A DNA stretch of 64,000 nt from Dugong dugon (lineage: Eukaryota > Chordata > Mammalia > Sirenia > Dugongidae). The notes beneath the pieces were generated by a model. The model saw only the letters and a list, made by a program, of their open reading frames with translations, was not told the DNA's origin and did not search any database. Where the stretch lies: positions 58,842,828-58,906,827 of the forward strand of contig CM057482.1 of the NCBI GenBank assembly GCA_030035585.1. Direction: 5' to 3'. This document shows positions 43,591-55,674 of the stretch, one piece after another; position 1 is the first letter of the stretch; the number at the start of each line of letters is the position of its first letter. A program made the position numbers and the translations under genes.

Positions 43591-44808
43591 GGGATTCTGG
43601 GAAGGTGGCAGTGTAAATAGATCATTGTTTGAACCCTCCCCCACAAATACTACATGAAATACAAGAAAATGGTGCTTGCCCTGGAGAGACTCTGAATTAG
43701 GGAGTAGAAGAAAGCAGTGGGAAACTGCATACAGGCAAATATTAATTAATCAACAGTTGCATATAGGAAAATTTTTTCTCCCACCATCCCTGCACCTACC
43801 CCATCCATGCAGGCCTCCAAGTGCTGTGAACTGGAGAAGTGGCCCCAGCAAAAACGCCTGCTTCCCTAACCACCACAGTCCCAGCGTGGGCAAAGAGACT
43901 GGACCTTAATCCTCTCTAAATTAACAAGGCAGACCTCTCTGGGGGACTATTTGGAGTGTGTCAGCACCTCCCCCACCCAGACACTGTCAGCTTCAAACTA
44001 CTATGATTTGCTACAGAAGATCCCTGTAGTGGAGTCTGTTCTGATAGTCAACAGTCTACTTGCCTCCCAGTGCATCCCATAGCTCAGGCCTCTGAAACCA
44101 ATAGGATGGACTTCCCAGGAGTAAGTCTGGGTCTGTCTGCTCCTCATTCTGGTTAGTTCTGAGGCTTGCTGACTAAGTCTGCTGCTTGCTAGGAAGTAGG
44201 CATTTTGAGTGGAGGGTACACTGACAGCCAACATACTACTGGGAGCGTTCTGATAGCAAAAAGGTAGACCTCTAGGGGTTGGTTCAGAGTGTGACAACCC
44301 CTCCCCCACCCAATAACTGCCAGCTGCTGGACTTATAAACACTCCTACAGAAAATTCCTTACAGTGGAGCCAGGAGGAGAGCCACCTAAGTGGAGATGGC
44401 TCCCCCAACAACCACACAGCCACTAGGGCTAAGAAAACAACAAGATAGATCTCTCAATGGTCCTTTTTGAGTTCCAGCCTCTCCTCCTCTAGAAATGTAG
44501 GAAGTCTGCCTGTGCTTCCCTTGAATGTCAGCTCAGATATAAGCAACTCCCACTGAACAGGGAAGGAAGATTTGGGCAAAACCAGAGGGCAACACCCAGC
44601 CCTGAAAGGGGTTTAGTTGGTATGGGTTTTATGACTGAAAACATGGTTTCAGAAACAGAGAAGGGAAGGGAGTAATAACCAGAGAGAAAGAGAAGAATGC
44701 ATCCCCTGGTGGACAGATTAATGCACAATGTGTAGCCTGAGTGGTGGTGCCTGCTGGTGGAGAGATTGACCACAGCGCATTCTCTGATGTGTTTGGGAAG
44801 ACTGAAAA
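43591..44808 (+). promoter_or_regulatory. L1 5' UTR of the second near full-length copy
   Basis: GC-richer, non-coding, beginning gggattctgggaaggtggca. Different in sequence from the 5' UTR at 35899, which supports a separate lineage. It contains a duplicated block of the cctcccccaccca-(g/a)(a/t)-ctg type near 43970 and 44300 (about 330 bp apart), suggesting a repeat unit within the UTR. In L1 this region carries the promoter. Confidence 0.6.
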
Positions 44809-45059
44809 TTGAAAGCCAAGATCTGGAACTTTCAAAACCTAACTAAACCAGAGAAGGAGAAGGAGCTATCACAGGCAGGAAGAGGAAATGGTAATCGAAG
44901 ACCAAAAGCTCTGCCTGTCTATGAGTTTTCTGCACAAACTAGTACAGACAAAAAACACCAAATACTGTGGAGAACTGAGAAAGTTAACCCCCTCGAAAAT
45001 CCCAAAGCTATAACAAAAAAATCACAAAACACACAAAGAACAGAGAAGCGATGGCCCAT

Positions 45060-46510
45060 GCAAATGAACGACAAAGAGACTGAAAGTGCATTTAGAGATA
45101 TATGAAAAATGAAAAAAAAAAAAACAACCAAAAGAAGCACGTAATACACGCTAAACATAATTAAAGAGCTAAAGAAAAATATAGACAAAGACTTAAAGAT
45201 ATAAGGAAAACAATGCAAGAACAAAATGAGCATATAAAAAAAGAGAGAGATACTGCAACTGAAAGGGACAATAACTGAAACCAAAAACACAATAGAAGGA
45301 CTTATCAACAGATTTGATCAGACAGAAGAAATAATCAGCAAATTAGAGGAGAATATAGTTAAAATTACAGAGGCTGAAGGGCTGAGCACAGATTAATGGA
45401 ACAATGGGACAATAAAAAGAGACCTAATATATGCATCTTGGGATCCAGAAGGAGATGAGAGAGAGAGAAAGAAAATATAGTTAAAGAAATGATAGAAAAT
45501 TTCCCAATTCTAATGAAAGACATGAATCTACAAATTGAAGTAGCTCAAAGAACTCCAAGCAGGATAAACTCAAAGAGATCTACACCAAGACACATCATAG
45601 TTAGTCTATCAAAAAGTAAAGATAAAGAGAAAATCCTGAAAGCAGCGAGAGAGAAGCAAACAGTCACATACAGAGAATCCCCATAAGATTAAATGCCAAT
45701 TTCTCCTGAGAAACATTGGAGAGCACAAGGCAATGGGAAACAAAGTGCTAAAAGAAAAAAAAAAAACAAAAAACTATCAACCAAGAATAGTATGCACAGC
45801 AAAACTGTCCTTTAAGAATGAGGGTGAAATTAAAACATTCTCAGACAAAAGAAGCAAAGAGAGTTCATATCCACCAGACCAGCTGTCTTAGTTATCTAGT
45901 GCTGCTATAACAGAAATATCACAAGTCGATGCCTTTAACAAAGAGAAATTTATTCTCTCACAGTCTAGGAGGTTAGAAGTCTGAATTCAGGGTGTCATCT
46001 CCAGGGGAATGCTTTCTCTCTCTGTTGGCTCTGGAGGAAGGTCCTTCTCATCCATCTTCCCCTGGTCTAGGAGCTTCTTAGAGCAGGGATTCTGGGTCCA
46101 AAAGACATGCTCCCCTCCTGGTTCTTCATTCTTGATGACATGAAGTCCCTCTCCTCTCTGTTCACTTCTCTCTTTTATATCTCAAAAGAGATTGACTCAA
46201 GATACAACCTAATCCTGTAGATTGAGTCCTGCCTCATTAACATAACTGCCTCTAATCCTGCCTCATTAACATCATAGAGGTTAGAACCATAGAAGTTAGA
46301 ATTTACAACACATAGGATAATCATATCAGATCACAAAATGATGGAAAACCACTCAATACAGGGAATCTTGGCCTAGCTAAGTTGAAATACATTTTTGTGG
46401 GATACAATTCAACCCATAACACCAGCCCTACAAAAAATACTAATGGGAGCTCTGTAGATGGATGGGAAAAGACACTAGAATATAATTCAAAGCTATGCAT
46501 AAAAAGAAAG
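45060..46510 (+). pseudogene. L1 ORF1 remnant, split by a solo LTR
   Basis: A Lys/Glu-rich coiled-coil region with many stops starts near MQMNDKETESAFRDI (about 45058-45104). The RRM is the frame at 45489-45686 (NFPILMKDMNLQIEVAQRTP, STPRHIIVSLSKSKDKEKIL). The C-terminal part reads YQPRIVCTAKLSFKNEGEIK up to 45878. It is then interrupted by the LTR and continues after 46427 (gctctgtagatggatgggaa). Inactive. Confidence 0.82.
45884..46421 (-). mobile_element. Solo MaLR-like LTR (538 bp)
   Basis: On the minus strand it starts TGTTATGGGTTGAATTGTAT and ends CTAAGACA. The TSD ccagc is exact at 45879-45883 and 46422-46426, within L1 ORF1. It is the same family as the LTRs at 19910-21968 and 30321. 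There is no internal region, so it is a product of LTR-LTR recombination. Confidence 0.92.
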
Positions 46511-48009
46511 GTGCCTTTTAAAGGAAACTACTAGGACAAGTGTAAGAGCTAGAAATAAGATAGTCATGCTTGATCATTCTAATCGTTTTCTCCTTCATAC
46601 TTTTTTTGATAACAAATAAAAATGCAAAAAGCAAGAATATTATGTTACAGGACACATGAAATACAAAGATGTAATTAGTGATAATAACAACAGAGTGGGG
46701 AGAGGAACTGTTGAATGAAAGTGGATACCAACTTACCCTAGGATGTTATAAATATAAGCTGTTAAATGTAATATTCATGATAACCACTAAGTAAATACAT
46801 AAAAAACATACACAAAAGGGAAGGAGAAGGAAATCAAAATAGATCACTACAATAAACCAACAAAACACAAAAGCAAGCAATAGTAAAGGACAAAGACAAA
46901 GACTGCATAATACACACACACAACAAATAACAAAATGGCAGAAGTAAGTTACTTCTTACTGGTAATTGCAGTAAATGTAAATGGACTAAAATACTCCATT
47001 CAAAAAGTGGAGAGTGGTAGAATGGAAAAAAACATGATCCAACTATACTCTATTTACAAGAGATACATCTTACACTCAAGGAAACAAATAGGTTGAAAGT
47101 GAAAGGATGGGAAAAATATCCCATGCCAATAACCAAAAGAGAGTTTGGTTGGCAATCTTAATATCAGACTAAATAGACTTTAAGATGTATTTTTTTTTAG
47201 AAGATGTAAAGGTGGACATTATATGGTGATAAAAGGGTCAGTTAATCAAGAAGATTTAACAATCGTAAATATATATATGCAACCAACATTGGAACACCTC
47301 AATATAGAAAGAAAACACTGATAGAATTGAAGGGATAAATAGATACCAAACCACTACAATAATAGTTGGAGACTTCAATACATCACTTTCAATGTTGGAC
47401 AGAACATCTAGAAAGAAAATTAACAAGGAAACAGAAGATAGTAATGACACTATAAAACAATTCAACTTAACAGACATATATAAAACACTCTACCCAACAA
47501 TAACATGATATACATTCTACTCCAGTGCACCTAGATCATTTTTCAAGATAAACTACATATTAGGTCACGAGGAAATTATTGATAAATTTAAAAATATCAA
47601 AATCATACAAATTATTTTCTCTTATAACAAGAGTGAATCTGGAAATCAATAACAGAAAAAAATGAGCAAATACACAAACATATGGAAATTAAACAACACA
47701 CTATTAAACTACCAATGGGTCAAAAATGAAATCAAAACATAAATCACAAATTTCTTAGAATCAAATGAAAATAAAACCACAACATACCAAAACTTATGGG
47801 ATGCAGTGAAGGCAGTACTCAGAGGGAAAAATACAGTGATAAATGCTTACATGAAAAAAACAATGATCTCAAATCAACAGCCTAACTCAACAACTCTGGG
47901 AACTTGAAAGAGAAGCACAAACTAAGCCTAAACCTACCTGAAGAAAGAAAATAGCAAAGCTAAGATCAGAAATAAATAAAACAAAAAACTGAAAAACAAT
48001 AGAAAGAAT

Positions 48010-48228
48010 CAGGGCAGATTAACCAGTAAGCAAGGTTCGCACTGGCTTATGGTAAGGAAAGCATGCACAGCTTAATTGTGTTTACTTACTAATCTGTAGT
48101 GAACAATTTCACACGAATTTCACTACATTTTTGATGTGGTGAAAAACAGCTGAAATTGTGCACTACAGATTAGTAAGTCAGCACAAGTAAGCCCATGGGT
48201 AACTTGCTTATTGGGTAATCCGTCCCTG
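48010..48228. mobile_element. 219-bp palindromic MITE of hAT type
   Basis: The insert starts CAGGGCAGATTAACCAGTAA and its far end, read in reverse complement, is CAGGGACGGATTACCCAATA. These are hAT-like terminal inverted repeats. Nearly the whole element is an imperfect palindrome: the inner arms cttactaatctgtagtgaac and (reverse complement of) gcactacagattagtaag pair closely. The flanks gaaagaat (48002-48009) and gagaaaat (48229-48236) form an 8-bp TSD with two mismatches. The host L1 ORF2 reads across it (agaatc...agtaaaaccatagc). It has no coding capacity, so it depends on a transposase in trans. I cannot assign a named family. Confidence 0.85.
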
Positions 48229-50117
48229 GAGAAAATCAGTAAAACCATAGCTTGGTTCTTCGAAAACATCAATAAAATTGATAAAACTTTAGCTAGGCTG
48301 ACAAAGAAAATAAGAGAAAGGATGCAAATAACCAAAATAAGAAATGAAAGACAGAACATTACCACTGACCCAATAGAAATGAGACAATTATTTAACAGAA
48401 TATGATGAACAACTACATGGCAATAAACTGGATAACTTGGATGAAATGGACAAATTCTTAGAAGCACACACAACCTACCCAAACTGACTCAAGAGAAAAT
48501 AGAAAGTCTCAACAGACCCATAACAAGTGAAGAGATCGAATCAGTGATCAAAAACCACCTAACAGTAAAAAAAAATCCTGGACCAGATGGCTTCACGGGG
48601 GAATTCTATCAAACTTTTAGAGAATAATTAACACCAATACTGTTAACATTCCTCCAAAAGATAGAGAAGGGAGGACTACTCTCAATTTATTCTATGAAGC
48701 AAACATAATCCTGATACCTAAGCTAGACAAAGACACCACAAGAAAACAAAACTACAGTCCAATATCTCTTATGAATATAGATGCAAAAATCCTCAAAAAA
48801 AATACTAGTGAACAGAATCCCAACAGCATATTAAAATAGTTATAACCATCACCAAGTGAGATTTATTCCAGGAATACAGACATGGTTGAACAATAGAAAA
48901 TCAATCAATGTAACACATCACATCAATAGAAGAAAGGAAAAGAACCACATGATCATCTCTATGGATGCATAAAAAGCATTTGATAAAATCCACTGCCATT
49001 TCTTGATGAAAATCTTAAATAAGATTGGAATAGAAGGGAAATTCCTCAATACGACTCAGGGTATATATGAAAAGCCAACAGCCAACCTTATACTTAATGC
49101 AGAAAGACTGAGAGCTTTCCCTTTGAAATCAGTAACAAGACAAGTATGCCCAGTCTCACCACTTCTATTCAATATTGTATTAGAAATCCTAGCCAGAGCA
49201 ATAAGACAAGAAATATAAATAAAGTGTATCCAGATTGGAAAAGAAGTAAAATGATCTCTATTTGCAGATGACATGATTCTGTATATAGAAAATCCCAGAG
49301 TCCACAATAAAGCTTTTAGAGCTAATACAGGAATTTAACAAAGTTACAGGGCACAATGTAGACAAAAATCAGCTAAGTTTCTCTACATCAGCAATAAGAT
49401 ATCTGAAACGGAAATTAGGGAAATGATTCCATTTATAATAGCATCTAAGAGAATAAAATAACTAGGGACAGAGGGACTTATACAAAGAAAATTATAAAAC
49501 AATGCTAAAAGAAATTACAGAACACTTAAGTAAATGGAAAGATTTTCCATGTTCACGAATTGAAGACTTAATATTGTTATTCTGTCAATACTACCCAAAG
49601 TAATATATAGAATCAACACAATTCTGATCAAAATTCCAACAGTCTTGTTTACAGAAATAGAAAAACCAATCCTCAACTTTATATGGAATGACAAGAAGCC
49701 TCTAATAGCTAACGCAATGTTGAAAGATAACAAAGTAGGAGGACCCACACTTCCTGATCTCAAAACTTATTACACAGCTACAGTAATCAAAACAGCTTTT
49801 TACTGGTATAACTGTAGACACAGAGACCAATGAAAGAAAATTGAGAGTCCAGAAATAAATCTGTGTGCTGTCAACTGATTTTTGACAAGGTGCTAAGTCC
49901 ATTCAATGGGTGAAGAAGAGTATCTTCAATAAATGATGTTGGGAAAATTGTATTTCCACATACAGGAAAATGAAACAAGACCCATGTCTCATACCACACA
50001 CAAAAACAAATTCAAAATGGATTAAGGACCTAAATATGAAAAAAAAAAAAAACAACATAAAATTCTTAGTAGAAAATGCAAGAGCAATGCTGTCAAGCCA
50101 AGCTTTTCACAATAAGC

Positions 50118-50269
50118 CCCTTGCTGTCTATAAACCTGATTCCAACTCATAGAGACAATATACGAGAGTAGAACTGCACCCTAGGGTTTTCAAGGAGCGT
50201 CTTGTGGATTTGAACTGCCAAGCTTTTGGTTAGCATCTGAGCTCTTAACCACTGTGCCACTAAGGCTCC
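50118..50269 (-). mobile_element. AfroSINE in L1 ORF2
   Basis: Antisense AfroSINE: tail side ttgctgtctataaacctgat, body gagagtagaactgcacccta, head gctcttaaccactgtgccac with ending taaggctcca. Short form. Confidence 0.88.
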
Positions 50270-51105
50270 ACTTTTAACAACAGATTATCTAATATGATAA
50301 CAAAAGCATAAACAGCTAAAGACAAAATAAATAAATGGAACTTCATAAAAATTAAAAACTTGTTAACCCAAAGACTTTACCAAAAAAGTGAAAAACAAGC
50401 CACCAACTGGGAGAATATCTTCAGAAATCACATATCCAATAAAAATCTAACAACCAAAATATATCTATAATTTTGACAATTTAACAACAAAAAGACAAAT
50501 AATACAATCATAAAATGGGCAAAGGACTTGAATAGACATTTTGCCAGAGGACATTCAAATGGCCACCAAAACACATGAAAAGATATTCAATGTCATTAGC
50601 CATCAGAAATGCAAAGCAAAATCACAATTAGATATTATTTCACTCCCAGTAGGATGACTAAGATTTAAAAAAAAAGAAAATAACAAATGTTGGCAAGGAT
50701 TTGGGAAAATTGGAACCCTTATCCATTGCTAATGGGAATGCAAAATGGTACAGCTGTTGTGGAAAACAGTGTGGAGGTTCCTCAAAAAACTAAAAATAGA
50801 ACTACCATATGACCGAGCAATTCCACTCCTATGTATGTACCCAAAAGACTTGTAAGCATAGATTCAGAGTCTTGTACACCAATGTTCATTGCAGCACTAT
50901 TCACAATAGTCAAAAGTTGGAAACAACCTAAATGCCCATCAACAAATGAATGGGTATACAAAATGTATATACATACAATGGAATCCTACTCATCCAGTAG
51001 GAGAAATGAAATCTGAATACATGCTACAATATGGATGGAGCTTGGAGATATTATGGTGAGTGAAATAAGTCAATTACAAAATAAAAAAATATTGTAAGAC
51101 TTCAC

Positions 51106-52386
51106 TTATGTAAAAAGACAAGAAAAAGCAAATGTATAGAGTCCAAAGTTTATTAGTGGTTACCAGGGGTAGAAGAAGGGGAAACAGGAGTTAACAGTGG
51201 TGAAAAAAAACACATTGATTAAGGGTAGAAATGCACAGCCAATTACTGTAATTGCAACCAATAAGTTGGACATCTGTAAAAAGCTGAATTTGCAAAAATT
51301 GTGATAGATATATTAACAACAACAAAGAAAAAAAAAGAGTAGCTGCTGAGCCTGCTTAGGTACAACCAAACACCTCATAAGATTTGGTTCCCAGATTTAG
51401 AGGTTTAGTGTCATGGTTTCTTGGGACATCCCAGTTAATTGGCCTAATAACGTGTTTAGTGCTTCTATTCTACCTCCTAGTTTGTTGTGTAGTGCCTGGG
51501 GTCTTAAAAGCTTGCAAGTGGCCATCCAAGGCACAACAATTGTTCTCTGTTCTCCTGAAGCAACAGAGGAAGGAGAGTCAGGAATAGGAGGAGGAAATGG
51601 ACTCTGTGGCTAATTACCTTTATGAACAAAAAAACAAAACCAATCCATTGCAGTCAAGTGAGTTCCAACTCATAGTGATCCTATAGGACAGAGTAGAAGG
51701 TTTCCAAGTCTGTATTTTTTTTTCAGAAGCAGACTCTACATCTTTCTCCCACAGGGCGGCTGATGTGTTTAAGCCACCGACCATTTGGTTAGAAGCTGAG
51801 CACTTAACCACTGTGCCACCAGGGCTCCACCATGTACAACTGCTTCCTTTACAAAAAAAAAAAACGTAAGAACTGAATGTTCCCTGGATACCATTACTGA
51901 ACATTTTGATCAAAGATTCTATAGAAGAATCCTAACCAAAAAGAAGAAAATGCAGAACAGAACTTCAAATTGTCATGAACTCCAGACTTTCTGGAGCCTT
52001 GACGGCTGGGTGAACCCCTGAAATTATTGTCCAGAGAAAATCTTTAATCTTTAAACCAAAATATTTCCTGAAGTCCTCTTCAAACCGTAGTTTAGTTTAA
52101 CTCGTGAAAAATTACTGCCTTGAACATTAGGCTATTTTAAGATCTATATGGGATCAAATTGAAAACAACAAATCAAAAGATTAGATAGAAACCTTAGGGG
52201 GTAGTGAGTTTATGCAAATGGAGGAGGAAAAACTCAGAAAAGTAGGGTTATAATGGTTGCAAGACTCAAACAGTATAATCAGTGTCACTGAATTGTACAT
52301 GTAGAAACTGTTGAATTTGTGTATGTTTTGCTGTGTATATTCTCAACAACAATAACAAAGTAAACAAAATTAAAAAAAAAAAAAAG
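51106..52386 (+). repeat. L1 3' UTR of the second copy, with an AfroSINE inside
   Basis: Non-coding 3' end after ORF2, different from the UTR at 42486. It contains the AfroSINE at 51634-51829 and ends in A14 at about 52373-52386. The block gtgcctggggtcttaaaagc at 51491-51510 is shared with the other L1 3' UTR (42810), so the UTRs are partly homologous. Confidence 0.75.
51634..51829 (-). mobile_element. AfroSINE in L1 3' UTR
   Basis: Antisense, long form, with body aggacagagtagaaggtttc, middle cagaagcagactctacatct and head ccactgtgccaccagggctc. A T-run lies inside the middle segment. Confidence 0.88.
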
Positions 52387-52499
52387 AATGGCTAAAACCA
52401 AAAAATCTGACATTACTAAATCCTGATGAGGATGCAGAATATGAGGAAGTTTTATTCATTGCTCATGGGAGTGCAATATGGTACAGCTATTTTGTAATT
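52387..52499 (+). mobile_element. Old L1 ORF2 fragment, host (part 3)
   Basis: Host L1 resumes at the duplicated target (aatggctaaaacc) and runs to gtgcaatatggtacagctat, where RTE sequence begins. Confidence 0.75.
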
Positions 52500-53362
52500 T
52501 GTGAATGTCAGTTTGTCATACCATGGTGGCTTGCATGTTGTTGTGATACTGGAAGTTTAGCCAGGGGTAAGCAGGGTCAACCTTGCTGGACAGGGTTCAG
52601 TAGAGCTTCCAAACTAAGACAGACTAGGAAGAAGGACCTGGCAGTCTAATTTTGAAAAAATTGACCCGTGAAAACCTTATAAATAGCAGTGGAACATTGT
52701 CTGATATACTGCCAGAAGATGAGCTCCTCAGGTTGAAAGGCACTCAAAATATGACTCAGTCGGTAATAGATAATATCCATATGCCTACAAGGAAGACAAG
52801 TTAATACAACTATTATTCAAATTTATGCACCAACCACTAAGGCCAAAGATGAAGAAATTGAAGACTTTTACCAATTTCCACAGTCTGAAATTGATCAAAC
52901 ATGCAATCAAAATACATTGATAATTACTGGTGATTGGAATGAGAAAGTTGGAATCAAAGAAAAAGAATTGGAAGTTGAAAAATATGGCTTTGGTGATAGA
53001 ATTGATGCCTTTGAATTATGGTGTTGGAATATTGAATATACCAAGGACTGCCAAAATAATGAACAAATCTGTTTTGGAAGAAGTACAACCAGAATGTTCA
53101 TTAGAAGTAAAAGTGAAGAGACTTCCTCTCACATACTTTAGATATGTTATCGGGAGGGACCAATCCCTGGAGAAGGACAACATGCTGGGTAAAGCAGAGG
53201 GTTAGTGAAAAAGAGAAGGACCCTCAGTGAGATGGATTGGCACAGTGGCTGCAACAATGGGCTCAAGCATGACAATTGTGAGGATGGCACAGGACCAGGC
53301 AGTGTTTCTGTTGTACGTGGGATCGCTATGTGTTGGAACATACTTGATGGTGCCTAATAACT
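52500..53362 (+). mobile_element. Internally deleted RTE with both ends (863 bp)
   Basis: The 5' end (gtcagtttgtcataccatgg, as at 60086) and the 3' end (gcctaataactacaac) are both present, but two internal deletions remove most of the coding sequence. The first joins the leader to the mid-endonuclease at about 52767. The second joins the endonuclease (GDWNEKVGIKEKELEVEKYG) to the C-terminal part (IDAFELWCWN) at about 53003, removing the RT entirely. The frame 52917-53141 runs across the second join. Confidence 0.85.
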
Positions 53363-54600
53363 ACAACATCCATACGGGGGAAAATAAACTTTTACCTCCT
53401 AGTTCATGCCATTCACAGAAATTTGATTTTGGTTGTTTGTATAATTTAGTTACATATAAAAGACAAAATAAAGTTTTAGATGATAGTTAAAGATAATATC
53501 TTCATGATCTTCAAGTTAGGAAAAATTTCTCAAACAGGAAGCAAAACGTCCTGAACACTTACATAAAGATTGGTAAATCTGACTACAATAGAATTAAAAT
53601 TTTCTCTTACTCAAAGGATTTCATAAGAAAATGAAAAGGCAAGCTATAGAGAGGTAGAAGATATTTGCAACACATATAACAACAAATAGTTCATTCTCAA
53701 AATATATATATTTTTTAATTTATAAATAAATAAGACAGAGAACACATAGAAAAATTGTCAAGGCACTTGAACATGAAGTTCAGAAGAAAGAAAATCCAAG
53801 TTGCCAGGGAATATATTAAAATGTCATTAAAAATGCAAAGGAAACTAAAATGGGATTCCAGTAATCATCCACCAGAATTACTACCATCAAAAGTCTGACA
53901 CTACCAAATTTTGCAAGAATATGGAGTACCTGTAACTGTGATGATGGGAGAGTAAACTGGCACAATAACTTTGGAATAAAATTTGGTATCATCTACAAAA
54001 ATGAAGTGCACCGAATTAAAAACAAATGTCCATCAATATTAGAACAGATAGACACACTGCCGTATATTTATACAATATATTACTGTACAGAAATGAAAAT
54101 ACACAAAATGCAGAAATACACAATAACTTAGATGCGCTTACAGATATTTAGAAAACTATGCCAGAAACAAAAGAATACCTACTATGTGATTTCATTCATA
54201 CAAAAGTCAGTAATAAGAAAAACTCCATAATAATGTATAAGGTTGCAACTTATAAAGAAATCAAAGCAGCGATCATCATAAATGTGAGGAAAGAATTGTT
54301 ACCTTGATGGAGATTTGGACAGGATAATAACGGACTTTTTAAAATCTAGTTGGGGTTTCAAAGTTGTTCCATTACAATATTTTTCATCATGTACTCGTTG
54401 TCTTTATAAATTCTATGTATGAAAAGAAAAGGTAAAAGAGAAAAAATAAAAGGATGAGAGGCAATTCCTATAAGAGAGGAAACTTAAGTGTTTTACATTC
54501 TACATAGTATATATTTAAAGTCCAGAATTCCATGGATCTATGAAGTTATGAATATATTTGAATTTATAAGTAATTAAAAATTTTACACCCTTCCTTTCAA
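53363..54600 (+). mobile_element. Old L1 ORF2 3' part and possible UTR, decayed
   Basis: Sense ORF2 C-terminal codons, heavily mutated (ggatttcataagaaaatgaa, gcaagctatagagaggtaga, then gcaagaatatggagtacctg). It overlaps in L1 coordinates with the host fragment at 35530-35898, so it is a separate copy. From about 54440 the sequence is unassignable. Confidence 0.6.
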
Positions 54601-55254
54601 TAGTTCTGAGAAAAAATTAAGAAACTGGACTTCCAGTTTCAACTCCAATGTGTAAAGAGCTTGGGAGTCATCATTCTCATCCTTGCAACAAGATAAAAGC
54701 TGAACAAACTGAATATCAATAACTTTTCTTGGATCCATTAGAAAACTGAGGTGGTAGGGCAAACTGACAGATATGGAGAGAAAGGCAAATCCAGAGAATC
54801 ACAGCCAAGAGCTGATTAGCTGGAGCAGAAGCCATTGGAGCCAGAAACTGAGGAAAAACAAAAAACACTTTACTAGGGCCTTAACCCACCTGGGGGAAGG
54901 GCAATTTTCCAACTCCAATCCCCCTAGCCGTCCTGTGTCACCTAACATCTAGAACGAGAATAAGAAACATTTGGAAGGCCACAGCACAGAAACAGAAGAC
55001 TACTAAAAGACTGAGATTTAGTCATAAGATTATAGACTTCTTCCTCTCCCCACACCTTATTGCCATGCAAATAGGACTCCAGTATAACAGTGGATGACAT
55101 CTGAAATATCTATAAAATGCAAACTCTCTCTGAGTGAGGAGGAATAATTATAGAAGTCCAAGTCAAGAGAAGAAACAAAAATAAGGACACTACATTTTAA
55201 GCCTCTAGGACCTACAGCTATAGAAAACATTAAACATAGCCAAACTTCTAAACA

Positions 55255-55456
55255 AGTTGCTATTGTGTCAACTTCAACTCATGGTGACACCATATGTGTC
55301 AGAGTAGAATTGTGCTTCATAGGGTTTTCAATGGTTGTAATCTTTCAGAATTAGATCATCAGGTGTTTCTTTTGCAGTGCCTCTGCATGAACTTGAACTT
55401 CCAACTTTTTGATTAGAAGCCAAACATGTTAACCATTTGCACCACCCAGGTACTCC
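55255..55456 (-). mobile_element. AfroSINE, second subfamily
   Basis: Antisense copy with the variant middle (gaattagatcatcaggtgtt) and a head ending ttgcaccacccaggtactcc. Diverged, hence older than the copies with cagactgccacatc middles. Confidence 0.82.
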
Positions 55457-55475
55457 AGTATTAGGGTCCAGTTCC

Positions 55476-55674
55476 AATTGCCATTGAGTTGATTCCAACT
55501 CATGACGAACTCATGTATTTCAGAATAGGACTTGCTCTATAGGGTTTTTAATGTCTGTGATCTTTCAAAATTAGATCACCAGGTCTTTCTTCTGAGGTGC
55601 TCTGGGTGCATTCAAACTGCCAACCTTGCAGTTAGTAGCTGAGCACTTAACAGTTTGTGCCACCCAGTGACTCC
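55476..55674 (-). mobile_element. AfroSINE, second subfamily, tandem to the previous
   Basis: A second antisense copy only 19 bp from the first: caattgccattgagttgatt at the tail side, aaattagatcaccaggtctt middle, and a head ending tgtgccacccagtgactcct. Confidence 0.85.

Larger units (their letters stand above)
46935..51105 (+). pseudogene. L1 ORF2 of the second copy, disrupted
   Basis: It starts at the ATG at 46935-46937 (MAEVSYFLLVIAVNVNGLKY, matching the ORF2 N-terminus). The endonuclease region holds many stops. At 48211-48405 the spacer reads ETIAWFFENINKIDKTLARL-like sequence. The RT contains [24 protein letters not shown] codons at 49003-49218, with [20 protein letters not shown], where the usual QGCP is QVCP. 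At 49260-49271 the palm motif reads FADD. Later pieces are [20 protein letters not shown] (49645) and FIAALFTIVKSWKQPKCPST (50885). It is interrupted by the MITE and by an AfroSINE. Inactive. Confidence 0.85.
43591..52386 (+). mobile_element. Second near full-length L1, carrying nested insertions
   Basis: A different, older L1 lineage in sense orientation: 5' UTR 43591-44808, ORF1 about 45060-46510, ORF2 46935-51105, 3' UTR to the poly(A) at about 52373-52386. The host TSD is aatggttaaaatc before it and aatggctaaaacc (52389-52401) after it, with two mismatches. Later insertions inside it are a solo MaLR-like LTR (45884-46421), a hAT-type MITE (48010-48228) and AfroSINEs (50118-50269, 51634-51829). 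Confidence 0.9.

Noticed and set aside
44001..44423. Minus-strand frame of 140 codons.
   Set aside because: It is antisense to the 5' UTR of the second near full-length L1, with no domain or conservation evidence.
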